The notes under the pieces: generated by a model
The model's database searches: none
Seen by the model: the letters and a program-made list of their open reading frames with translations, nothing else
Told to the model about the DNA's origin: nothing
In this document: piece after piece, positions 55,868 to 64,000 of the stretch
How the letters are laid out: each line of letters starts with the position of its first letter
Position numbering within the stretch: position 1 is the stretch's first letter
Position numbers and translations under genes: made by a program
Source of the DNA: Cylindrotheca closterium
Taxonomy: Eukaryota > Bacillariophyta > Bacillariophyceae > Bacillariales > Bacillariaceae
Length of the DNA: 64,000 nt
Direction: 5' to 3'
Assembly (NCBI GenBank): GCA_933822405.4
Contig: CAKOGP040001714.1
Coordinates: 186,001 to 250,000 of the forward strand

Positions 55868-58800
55868 TCAATCACACAGACTCACGCTAGACAGCTTCCC
55901 ATCTTCGCCATTGAGTGTCTCGTCACCGTTCTCGTCTCTTGCGCCAATCGATTTGGATGCAGTACTGCCATCTTGTGTACCATTTGAATCATCATCCTCA
56001 CCGCCCTCACCCTCAAACGTTCCAAACGTCTTGTCACCAGAGGTCCCAATCGATATGGAAGAGGATGCACTAATGGATTCATCGCTAGCAATATGTAGCT
56101 TCCCTTTTGTTTTCTCGAATGCTCCAAGCCATTTCGATGCATCGGCGGCTGAAAAAAAGCGCAAAGCATATTTCGTTTCTACTTCCTTGAAACTTCCATC
56201 ATCGGTTTCGTTGTCGTCCCCATCTTCTCCTCTTTTCACCAGAGGAAGGAGGAGGTTTGATGATGACCTTCGACGTCCGGCTTCAGTAACTTCTACAGTC
56301 TTGTCTTGAATGTTGGATATATCCACGCTACACTTGGACAGCTGCCAGGTTAGGAATGGACTCAAGTTGTCAAGGAGGTCCTGTCTCTTGCGTTGAGTGT
56401 TAGTATCAAGTTGAAAGTAGGGACACAGTGAGTGGAACGCATCCTCCACGCTCTCTTTTTCAGTTTGGCCTTGGCCTCTGGGTAGCTCCAGAAAGCAAAC
56501 GATTTCAGTATCGAGTACCACGGCCAGCGTCCGCTTCCACGAAACAGATACAAAAGTGCTAAGGGTAGTACCAGATCTTTGCAACTCCACAACTGTAGCC
56601 AAGAGAACGGCAGAACTCTCAAGTGGACTCCCAAATTCACTTTCTATGGAAGGAACGGTATCCGATTCGAGTTTCTCGGAAATTTTCAAGGAAGACCGGT
56701 TCAGAATGGATGAACGGTGTGACTGTGAATACTTGAGCCTTGTTTTGGATCGATCATGAAGAATCTCTTCCAAAGATTCCTCGTCAATTCTTGCGTCGGT
56801 CATGTTCTTAACCATTTCGTTCTCAAAGAGAGGAAGCTGCTGAAACAGTTCGAGTTGTTTGTTGTAGAAACCATCTAGCAGAATCGACCGGACTTCTCCG
56901 AGTCGATAATTTTCCAGAGTTACCACTCGATTGCAAACACCATCCATCTTCGCCTTCAGTTCCAGTAGATAGCCTCGTTGTAGTAAAACGGCATGGCAGT
57001 ACGATTGTTGTATGAACCATCCATCAGATTGCGTTATGTTCCTGGGTGATTCCACCCTTTGCTTCTGCTCCGGGCTGTACGGTTGGAGCGACTCGAACGA
57101 ATCTAAAATAGCTGCAAACTATTAGACTTCATGTGGAGGAGGAAATAGCTATTCGACAGTAGATGTACTTACCCCAGGAAGACGCTGTGTTGTTTTCATA
57201 TCTATCAAATTCTTCAACGACACGCTTCACTTTGGATTCTGATTCGGTTTTGGCTTTTTCCAGGTCGGCAAGCATCTCTCTCAACCTGGGAAAATATTCC
57301 GCCGAAATCTGGCGAGACACCTCCTCCAGTGTTTCCGCTTGCTCCGCAAGGATACCGTAGCATTCCAAACAGGCAGCCAAAATAGGAGATGACGAGCCAA
57401 AGATGCCCGTGATATCATTGGACGAATCTCTAATTTTAGATAGTCGCCGCTGGGTAAAGCTACTCTGGACAACCTTTCCACTGTCGTTGAAAACGGAGTC
57501 CTCCGAGGTTGCTTTGAAGTCAGACGCCAGCTGTTGGCTGGCCTTGACAAAACCCACAATAATGCGCTCCGCCAGTTTGGTACTTGCAATCCCTTGGTGC
57601 AATATATCGGCGGCCCCTTCCCATTCCTGCTCGACTATTTTGCGTCGATATCTCATCTCAATTCGACGTCGTGCCTCAAACTTTCTCCAAGGCACATGAT
57701 GCTTCTGTCTGAAGCTAGCATTTTGGCGCCGATGAATGGTGCACGGAATTTGTGGTGGTGGTGAAGCTGGAGCAGCTTTGGCCGTTGGTCGAGGCTTTTC
57801 CACTGGCTTGGATGAAGTTGTCGGTGGCCGTTTGGTTCCATTTGTAGGCTTTCGAGTTGGCTTCCGTCGTCGTTCTTGTTGTTGTTGTTGTATTACGTTG
57901 GATCGGTTCTTGTACACATGGGATTGCTTTCTTCCCATGGGTTCGGAAAACTGCTTCCCATTTAGTGGGGTGGGTTCTTTAGTAGCAGTACCGTTTTGAG
58001 ATCTTGCCGCAATCATTTCGGCTAGTGACATGCTCGATGAGTCCTGTTGATCCGAGCTACCTAACGTTTCTTTGTCTTTTGGCGGAGGTATGAGGTGCAA
58101 AATGGATGGCGAGGCTGAAGCTTGTGGCTTTTGAGCTTGGTCGACTTTCTTGCCAGATGATCTTAAAGCAATCATTTGTGCTAGCGACAGACTGGATGAG
58201 TCATTCTCGTTCGCGTCGTCTTTCAGCCTTGACAGGGGATTGGACTGGGATTGAACTGGTGTCTTTGTTGGCGTTACAACATTCATTCGACTCTCGGTAG
58301 CTTTCTCTGTTCGTGATCTTGCGGCAATCATCTCTGCTAGTGATAGAGTGGGCGATTCCTTCCTACTATCAGAACTTTCTCTCGCAGCAATCATTTCCGC
58401 CAGTGACAAATTTGATGTTCCGTTGCTCGATGGCACATGAGTATCTTGCGTGGGTGGTTGGTATGCATCTGCGGTATCGACAGACGGTGGCGGTATCGTT
58501 GTTTCGGTCTCTTCATCTTTCACTGGAGAGGGTGCATTCGAATTTTTTCTCGCAGCAATCATCTCGGCCAGTGACAAATTGGATGAACCGTTGTTCGATG
58601 GCACATGGATATCTTCCTTTGGTGGTTGGGACGCATCTGTGGTATCAACAGGCGGTGGTGGTATCATTGTTTGACTCTCTTCTTGCATTCGAGAGGTTGG
58701 TGTCAAGTCGTTTTCAGCATCCTTATCCATAGATGAACAACCTTCACTAGGAATCGCGTCGTGTGGTTTGTCATCATTCAGCAACGGAACATCAGACGAT

Positions 58801-59225
58801 GATTCTATTTGCTCAGCTGGTATTGAACTGGGATTGGCAGTCGAATTATCAAATTCAGATGTTTCACCAACCGGTAACGGGATGACATCGTCATCGCTTG
58901 GCTCCTCGCCATCTTCATCACCGTATTCATCCCCATACTCATCACCAAACTCATCGTCTCCATATTCGTCGCCGTACTCGGCATCGTCCTCCTCATCACC
59001 CAACTCGTCCCCGTACTCATCGCCAAACTCTATTTCCTTTTGATCATCACCGATCTCGTCCCCGTACTCATCACCATATTCCTGCTCGTCATCAAAATCA
59101 CTATTGGATGCTGATGCGCCCAAGTCGTGAACGGCATGATCGTCATCATCATCATCATCATCGGTGGTGGTATCATCCACCTCTTGCACTTTTTCGTCAT
59201 CGTCAAAGTGTTGCTCGACATCCAT
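55868..59225 (-). CDS. BAR-like helical + possible PH-like protein B with LSLAEMIAAR repeats
   Basis: Two exons (57173-59225, 55868-57111) give 1098 residues from the ATG at 59225, just after a TG microsatellite. Residues 1-120 are acidic with repeated EYGDE units. Between about 215 and 410 the motif LSLAEMIAAR occurs five times (one as LSLAQMIALR, one as MSLAEMIAAR), each after a Ser/Asn run; these are amphipathic helix-forming short motifs. A basic Pro/Lys linker follows, then the BAR-like helical region shared with protein A (RRRIEMRYRRKIVEQEWEGA, KLAERIIVGFVKASQQLASD), and the C-terminal beta-like part with a final RFFSAADASKWLGAFEKT helix that resembles a PH C-terminus. The shared intron site TGG G| shows tandem duplication. 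The motifs may be binding sites for a partner repeated for avidity; the partner is unknown. Confidence 0.65.
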
Positions 59226-59709
59226 GAGAAGACGATGCCTTGTGTGTGTGTGTGTGTGTGTGTGTGTAAGCTGCGAGAAGGGCTGTTGTTTGGTATTGCT
59301 CTCTTGTCTCTCTCTCACCAATACTCGTCTCACCTGTACGTACAGGATTATTATTGGTTTTGCACGTTGCACCTATGGAATCTGGAACCGCTGCAATCAC
59401 TACATGTATCTGACGCATAATATTCGGGTATATTGAATATTCCAACGTAGACCGCAGGCACACTGTTCGATCACTTTGACTACATTGTGTTACAGACGGA
59501 CAAAGGCCGAACGGCCTTCGACCGTCAAAAGTTGTTGTCGATGCGCCGACATACATGAGGAGTCGAAGCAATCGACAACTCCATCCCCCATATGTAACAA
59601 AAGTAGGAAGAGTGGACATTATATTTCAACACCTACTGTACGATTAATATAATGATCTACCACTGAACTCCGTCATGTCCAACTGTCATTCACTCATCAG
59701 TTTCTCTTC
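59226..59709. other. Divergent promoter region
   Basis: 484 bases between protein B (minus) and the GT31 gene (plus), with a TG microsatellite at 59241-59267 and GGCCGAACGGCC near 59504. Open frames read through the microsatellite and are not genes. Confidence 0.45.
59241..59267. repeat. TG dinucleotide microsatellite
   Basis: About 13 TG units directly upstream of the start codon of protein B. It would read as CA in the 5' leader of that gene. Confidence 0.95.
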
Positions 59710-60771
59710 ATGAAGATATTCAGAAGAAAATTTGGGCTGCTTCTTCTACTTTTATTCTGCCTTTTCATCGGTTCTACATTCAAACTGTTCGTGCAGCAGC
59801 ATCATCATAATCATGAATCATCATCGTCCCTCCTACCAATCAGCAATGACCTTCCGTCTAGCAACGGCAAAAAAAAGGAGTTAAGTTTTGGAACTTTTGA
59901 CCTTACAATCCACAATCAAACATTTGATTACCGGTACTCGTCCAAACTGCCGTTGAGCCGAGGCTCCAATCTAAAATCCGAGCCAAGCATTGTGTTTGGA
60001 ATTTTGTCCGCTCCCAACAACGTTGCCGCGAGACAGGCAATTAGGGCTTCTTGGGGCAAGGAAGAAGCGTTGTTCTTTGTCTTGGGCGGGGAAACTTATA
60101 CATCTGAAATCAATCTCGAGCTCCGAACTTTTCACGACATCGTCTTTGTCGATGCTCCGGAAGATTATCGATCCGGATTGACTCGCAAGACCATGCTGAT
60201 TCTTCACTTTTTTCATCATTTGTACAATGAGAACTGCAAAAAAGATGATTGGGAAACATCAACCACTTGCTACGACTTTCTCTTCAAGACTGACGATGAT
60301 TCGTATGTCAATACTACCCAACTGCGGTTCGAGCTCTCGGGAAAAGACCCAACGACAGGTGAAGCGATTGCATTTTACGGCGAACCATCCGTCAAGACGG
60401 AACCCGACCGCAACACATCCTCTCGCTTTTACATTAGCCATGAAGAATACTCTGCCAAGTTCTATCCGCCATACGCCTTTGGCATGGGATATGCTTTGTC
60501 ATCTCCACTGGTGGCCTGTGTTTGTCAGCAAATGAGAAAGGTTCGCAAACAACTCCCTTGGGAGGATGTGGCCACTGGAAGTTTGGTCAAGAAATGCGGC
60601 TTCAAGCTGACTTGGGCCAACTGGTCCTTGCCAGGGTATCCGGCAAAATTCCAAGTGCAGTACTTTCCCTATGAGATTCTAAAGCCAGGTGGGTTTTCCG
60701 TCACTTTGGTGCATGGCGTCAAGAATCCCGATTGGATGATGCTCTTGCATCTCCAAAAACCTTTGCCATGA
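59710..60771 (+). CDS. GT31 beta-1,3-galactosyltransferase-like enzyme
   Basis: Single 353-codon frame. A type II signal anchor follows the basic start (RRKFGLLLLLLFCLFIGSTF, residues 5-24), so it should sit in the Golgi with its catalytic part in the lumen. Catalytic region: IVFGILSAPNNVAARQAIR, the metal-binding DDD motif in KTDDDSYV (Asp195-197), YAFGMGYALSS and the EDVATG motif (285-290), all typical of GT31. It would transfer Gal or GlcNAc from a UDP-sugar. The length is normal for the family. An Asn-x-Thr site follows the DDD motif (VNTTQ). Confidence 0.85.
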   Translation: MKIFRRKFGLLLLLLFCLFIGSTFKLFVQQHHHNHESSSSLLPISNDLPSSNGKKKELSFGTFDLTIHNQTFDYRYSSKLPLSRGSNLKSEPSIVFGILSAPNNVAARQAIRASWGKEEALFFVLGGETYTSEINLELRTFHDIVFVDAPEDYRSGLTRKTMLILHFFHHLYNENCKKDDWETSTTCYDFLFKTDDDSYVNTTQLRFELSGKDPTTGEAIAFYGEPSVKTEPDRNTSSRFYISHEEYSAKFYPPYAFGMGYALSSPLVACVCQQMRKVRKQLPWEDVATGSLVKKCGFKLTWANWSLPGYPAKFQVQYFPYEILKPGGFSVTLVHGVKNPDWMMLLHLQKPLP

Positions 60772-60949
60772 ACTACATCTTTGTGCTAATACTACTATGA
60801 ACACCATCTGTTGCATCGCTGGTAAACATGAAGATAGGAATAAACATTGAAAATAATATTTAACATTTTTTCTCAAAATTAATCCTAATAGCCTTGGCTT
60901 CAGCGTTGTTCCCTGAAGGTGCGATTAATGGTACAACTATGGTGTTGTC

Positions 60950-61525
60950 CTAAAGATCCATCGTGGATCCAAGTCCCCGCTGTAGCATTTGGCTAAATCC
61001 GTCGGCGATGGCCTCCAAAAGACTACCGTTCGACTTTCGTTCTGCTGGCAATTGATGGTTTGGTTCCGCAAAGCTTGATGATGCCTGTTGGCTATCATCC
61101 TCGTTCGAGACCGAGGTGCTCCTTTGTGGAATTTCGGGCTTTTTGTCTTTGGTTGCTTCTTTTGTCGCTGCCGGTCGTCGGTTTTGGAATGGTCTGCTTC
61201 CAATCACTCTTCGAAGGACATACTTGAGAACTCGCATGCCGTCTTCGTACGAGGAAAAGTCGACCGTTGGTGGTTTCATTAGGCTTCGACGTTTGTTGGA
61301 TTTGTTGTGGTCAATGACCCAGGCTGTAATATTCGAGGATGGAGTGGCAATCAAAATGAACATTTTGGCTTGATCGATGTGTTCTTGAAAGTCACACTCG
61401 TCGGTTTCTTCCCAATCATGGTCTTCCAAAGCGACAGAAAGACTACTACAGGATTCGACTTCCTGTTTCAAGTCTTGGGCCAATGCAAGGTTTGGTTCGC
61501 TGTAGCTCAAGTAGATGTCGGTCAT
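60950..61525 (-). CDS. TIR-like domain protein 1
   Basis: 191 residues from ATG at 61525, chosen because the domain starts at once (MTDIYLSYSEPNLALAQDL). The secondary-structure order fits a TIR domain: strand DIYLSYS, helix, strand LSVALEDHD, a W..FQEHIDQAKM helix, strand FILIATPSSN, then ITAWVIDHN, and a late PTVDFSSYEDGMRVL helix. In catalytic TIRs a Glu follows W by four residues; here the position is His (WVIDH). A 60-residue disordered Ser/Lys-rich tail is unique to this copy. It is first of three same-strand paralogues. Signalling or scaffold is plausible; NADase activity is doubtful. Confidence 0.6.
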   Translation of the reverse strand: MTDIYLSYSEPNLALAQDLKQEVESCSSLSVALEDHDWEETDECDFQEHIDQAKMFILIATPSSNITAWVIDHNKSNKRRSLMKPPTVDFSSYEDGMRVLKYVLRRVIGSRPFQNRRPAATKEATKDKKPEIPQRSTSVSNEDDSQQASSSFAEPNHQLPAERKSNGSLLEAIADGFSQMLQRGLGSTMDL

Positions 61526-62118
61526 GATTGTCGTTTTGTGTTTTGTGTGTTGGTTATTTTTTAAAAAATTAAAATATAAACTTGTTCGTGTAAGAAAAAA
61601 AAAGTGAGACACACTTCAGCGCATATGTCGTGGTGGAAATCGCGTGAGCGGATTCGCACTTTTGGATTTTTGTTCACTTTGAGAGGCGACGAAAAAATTG
61701 TACGACATGGGACCGACATCCTGCAAGACAATAACGCGCCGCCAAAACTGCACAGACACTTTTTTAAGTTCAAAGTGTAATGGCGGAACTGAGAGGTATC
61801 GTCTTCAATGGAGCTCCAGACCATCTAGACCATGCTGTGAAGACACAATCTTGTAGACAACACTAACAGTGTTCTGAATGTTTACCGGGGAGGCTGAGAG
61901 AAGAAGCATAGAATAATACAGTATCAGCATAGTACAAAGAACCGTAGACGAATACTACTAACAACAACAACCAAGGAGCACAAGACAGAAGGCAAAGCCA
62001 AAAATTCACTGAAACCAAGATCTTGTGAAAGTGTACATTCTATATAGGTCATATGTAGCAAAAATTGTGTGGCTCTCCCATCAGGGGAAAATGTCTAGGT
62101 TCTGTCACGAGCCAGACC
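61526..62118. other. Intergenic
   Basis: About 590 bases between TIR-like genes 1 and 2. No supported gene; the 87-codon minus frame at 61561-61824 has no domain. Confidence 0.4.
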
Positions 62119-62604
62119 CTAGATAAAGATAGCATTGGCAATTGAGTTCCACAGCTTGTTCGAGCTTGGTTTAGTGAATCGTCTCCATCCAGTGGTTCGC
62201 CTCAGGAGATCCATGAACTCGTTCAATCCTTCCTTGTGCGACCTGGAAAAGTCAATGGCAGGTGGTTTGCAGCATCTTTGAAAATTGAACCGTTCCGCAA
62301 TTGCTTGTTGAGTAGTCTTAGTGGTAATTTCTGGTGAGTAGTCCATTACCCAGGCTGTAATGTTGGAATGGCCTGTAGTGACAACGATCATGAGCTTGGC
62401 CTTCTGCATGTTTTCTAGAACGTCGCTGTCTTCGGCGTCTTCCCAAGAATCGTCGTTGTCCAAAGCAACCGTAAGATTGCAGCGAGATTCCACTTCCTGC
62501 TTGAGTGTTTGTGCGAATTCGAGAGTTGGTTCATCGCAACTCAAGTAGAGGTCTGCCTTCTTCTTGATTTCTGTGGTCTTCATGGATTCTTCTGGAGCAC
62601 ACAT
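62119..62604 (-). CDS. TIR-like domain protein 2
   Basis: 161 residues from ATG at 62604 (MCAPEESMKTTEIKKKADLY), start chosen by agreement with TIR-like protein 3 (MCGPTESLSTADLKGPKEKA). It has DLYLSCDEPTLEFAQTLKQE, SWEDAEDSD, MIVVTTGHSNITAWVMDY and KPPAIDFSRSHKEGLNEFMD. Trp is kept in AWVMDY but the residue four after it is Tyr, not Glu. The frame is open upstream through non-conserved sequence. Closer to protein 3 than to protein 1 (shared FQRCCKPPAI block). Confidence 0.6.
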   Translation of the reverse strand: MCAPEESMKTTEIKKKADLYLSCDEPTLEFAQTLKQEVESRCNLTVALDNDDSWEDAEDSDVLENMQKAKLMIVVTTGHSNITAWVMDYSPEITTKTTQQAIAERFNFQRCCKPPAIDFSRSHKEGLNEFMDLLRRTTGWRRFTKPSSNKLWNSIANAIFI

Positions 62605-63151
62605 CTTGGAATGATTCAATAGATACTTACAATCTTTTGCTAATTCTGAAAAAGTAAGTACACATACAGTACAGTACGACTGTGTGTACTCTGGGAGCTC
62701 GCGGCTGAGCGATCGTGCGTGGCCAGAAACTTTCAACTTGTAATCACTTAGTCAACTGTTTCACATTTCATGTAAACTTCTACTACTATTGGTAGGAATT
62801 TTCAAGTGCTCTTCTGCTCTTCGCGTTCAGGTTTTTTTTAAACAGAAGGAAGCAGTACACGACACTGACGACTGACGACGAATGATTTTAAGTACCGGTA
62901 CAAACGAACATGCAGTCAAACCGCACGAAAACAGCATGCAAGTACACATTCACGTGTACCGGTATCTACATTGAAAACTGTATGAGGAAATGAGGCGAGA
63001 AGCAAACCATGGTTTAAAACTTGGTGAGCGAGTCTTTTAATAGACCCCTATCATACGTAATCTATGTGTCAAAATGATGTTATAAGCTTAGTTGAGTCAA
63101 GTATAAAAATCTAATGTCTATTCAAAAATTATAACTGCTGCCACGATGCGT
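62605..63151. other. Intergenic with TACCGGTA palindromes
   Basis: 547 bases holding CAGTACAGTACGAC near 62668, AGTACCGGTAC near 62891 and TGTACCGGTATC near 62955. These lie upstream of TIR-like gene 2 and resemble palindromes before other genes in the window. No gene. Confidence 0.45.
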
Positions 63152-63652
63152 TTAGCGAGCTCTCACTTTACGAACCACTGTATTGATTCGGTTCAATACC
63201 TTGTTTGGTTTACGAAATCGTCTGCTCCCAGTGTTCCGTTTCACGATATCCATAAATTCTCGCAACCCTTCCTTGTAAGACTTGGAAAAGTTAATGGCGG
63301 GTGGTTTGCAGCATCGTTGATAGTGAAGGCGGTGGGCCAATGCTTGCTGTGCCGTGAGACCACGAGCTGGTCGGTAGTCCATGATCCAGGCTGTAATGTT
63401 CACGTGCTCTGTGACAATAGGGACCATCACTTTGGCTTGATGCATGTGCTCTAGAAAGGCGCAATCGTTGGAATCTTCCTCCCAAGAATCGTCTCTGTCC
63501 AAAGCGACCGAAAGATTACATCGAGACTCGATTTCTTTCTTCAATGTTTCTGCAAACTCAATGCTTGGTTCGTCGCAACTCAAGTAGATATCCGCCTTTT
63601 CCTTGGGACCCTTGAGATCTGCCGTTGACAAGGATTCGGTTGGTCCACACAT
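63152..63652 (-). CDS. TIR-like domain protein 3
   Basis: 166 residues. Domain landmarks: DIYLSCDEPSIEFAETLKKE, a W-containing acidic loop (SWEEDSNDC), AFLEHMHQAKVMV, ITAWIMDYRP and CCKPPAINFSKSYKEGLREF. The position that holds Glu in NAD-cleaving TIRs is Tyr (WIMDY). The tail is basic (RRFRKPNKVLNRINTVVRKV). Its strand, size and spacing match proteins 1 and 2, so the three arose by tandem duplication. Confidence 0.6.
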   Translation of the reverse strand: MCGPTESLSTADLKGPKEKADIYLSCDEPSIEFAETLKKEIESRCNLSVALDRDDSWEEDSNDCAFLEHMHQAKVMVPIVTEHVNITAWIMDYRPARGLTAQQALAHRLHYQRCCKPPAINFSKSYKEGLREFMDIVKRNTGSRRFRKPNKVLNRINTVVRKVRAR

Positions 63653-64000
63653 GTTGACTGATTGTACCTTACTCGTTGGTTGTGTGTTGAATGAATTCTG
63701 TTCGTGCGAATATTCGTAACTGTGTAAAGTTTTAACACATGAAAATCCGAAACTTCACACAAGGTTGTTACCCACAGGGCTAAAAGATATTTCGTTAAAT
63801 ATCGTACGTTTCGCCACGTTTTCTTGGGCTGACTCATGTCATTCGTTAATTAAAAAAGGTTGCTTTAAACTCCGTATTTGTTCATGCAGTATTGCAAAAC
63901 GAACAGTACTGTACGTGTGGTACGAGTACCCTTTGTGTCTAGTTTTTCCAAGAATTATAACGATTCTGGTCATACCAGATACCATCATAAAACCTCATAC
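63653..64000. other. Intergenic to window edge
   Basis: Upstream of TIR-like gene 3. AT-rich, with ACAGTACTGTACG and GGTACGAGTACC palindromes near 63904-63929. No gene seen before the edge. Confidence 0.4.

Noticed and set aside
59226..59619. Frames with THTHTH or VCVCVC runs
   Set aside because: They are translations of the TG microsatellite.
1..64000. tRNA and rRNA genes
   Set aside because: A by-eye search for T-loop motifs (GGTTCRAATCC and complements) with matching arms found no convincing candidate; a covariance-model scan would be decisive.

Overview
The window looks like nuclear DNA of a raphid pennate diatom; Seminavis robusta or a relative is my best guess, made from gene style and not from any search. 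It is clearly eukaryotic: many genes are split by short GT-AG introns whose phases join cleanly, and there are no bacterial operons. The protein set is diatom-like: an HSF-type transcription factor, small proteins with a VSFS...ILGDxPAC...GW motif, TPR-like proteins of a repetitive family, Asn/Asp-rich proteins, and a possible AF-type plastid presequence. I model about 25 protein-coding genes.

Layout. 1-5.4 kb is gene-poor. A 21-bp perfect inverted repeat (770-790 and 5081-5101) brackets a 4.3-kb segment that carries short palindromes and a ~177-bp satellite arranged as a 354-bp dimer. 5.4-14.7 kb holds a secreted two-repeat cysteine protein, two proteins sharing the VSFS/ILGD motif, a TPR-like protein and an F-box/LRR protein. 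16.3-33.2 kb is gene-dense and mostly on the minus strand: myo-inositol-1-phosphate synthase, a protein with two translin-type domains, an Asn/Asp-rich tail-anchored protein on the plus strand, a phosphatase/kinase-like fusion, a Tweety-like membrane protein with a PDZ-like insert, and an OSCA/CSC1 channel in six exons.

33.8-43.3 kb holds a small Ser/Arg-rich protein, the HSF, a dynamin/Mx-like GTPase and a divergent senescence/spartin-domain protein. 43.6-51.4 kb contains an inverted pair of near-identical TPR-like genes around a repeat-rich gap, an SDR oxidoreductase and a 2OG-Fe(II) dioxygenase with a helical tail. 51.8-59.2 kb holds an unknown basic protein and two tandem paralogues with a BAR-like helical region and a possible PH-like C-terminus, one of them carrying five LSLAEMIAAR-type motifs. 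59.7-64 kb has a GT31 galactosyltransferase and a tandem cluster of three small TIR-like proteins.

The genes do not form one pathway. Themes are membranes and trafficking (dynamin, BAR-like proteins, spartin, OSCA, Tweety-like) and local duplication (TIR-like trio, BAR-like pair, TPR-like pair). The most novel items are the TIR-like cluster without the usual catalytic Glu, the double-translin protein, the phosphatase/kinase-like fusion, and the Tweety-like protein with a PDZ-like insert. All splice models and domain calls were made by eye.
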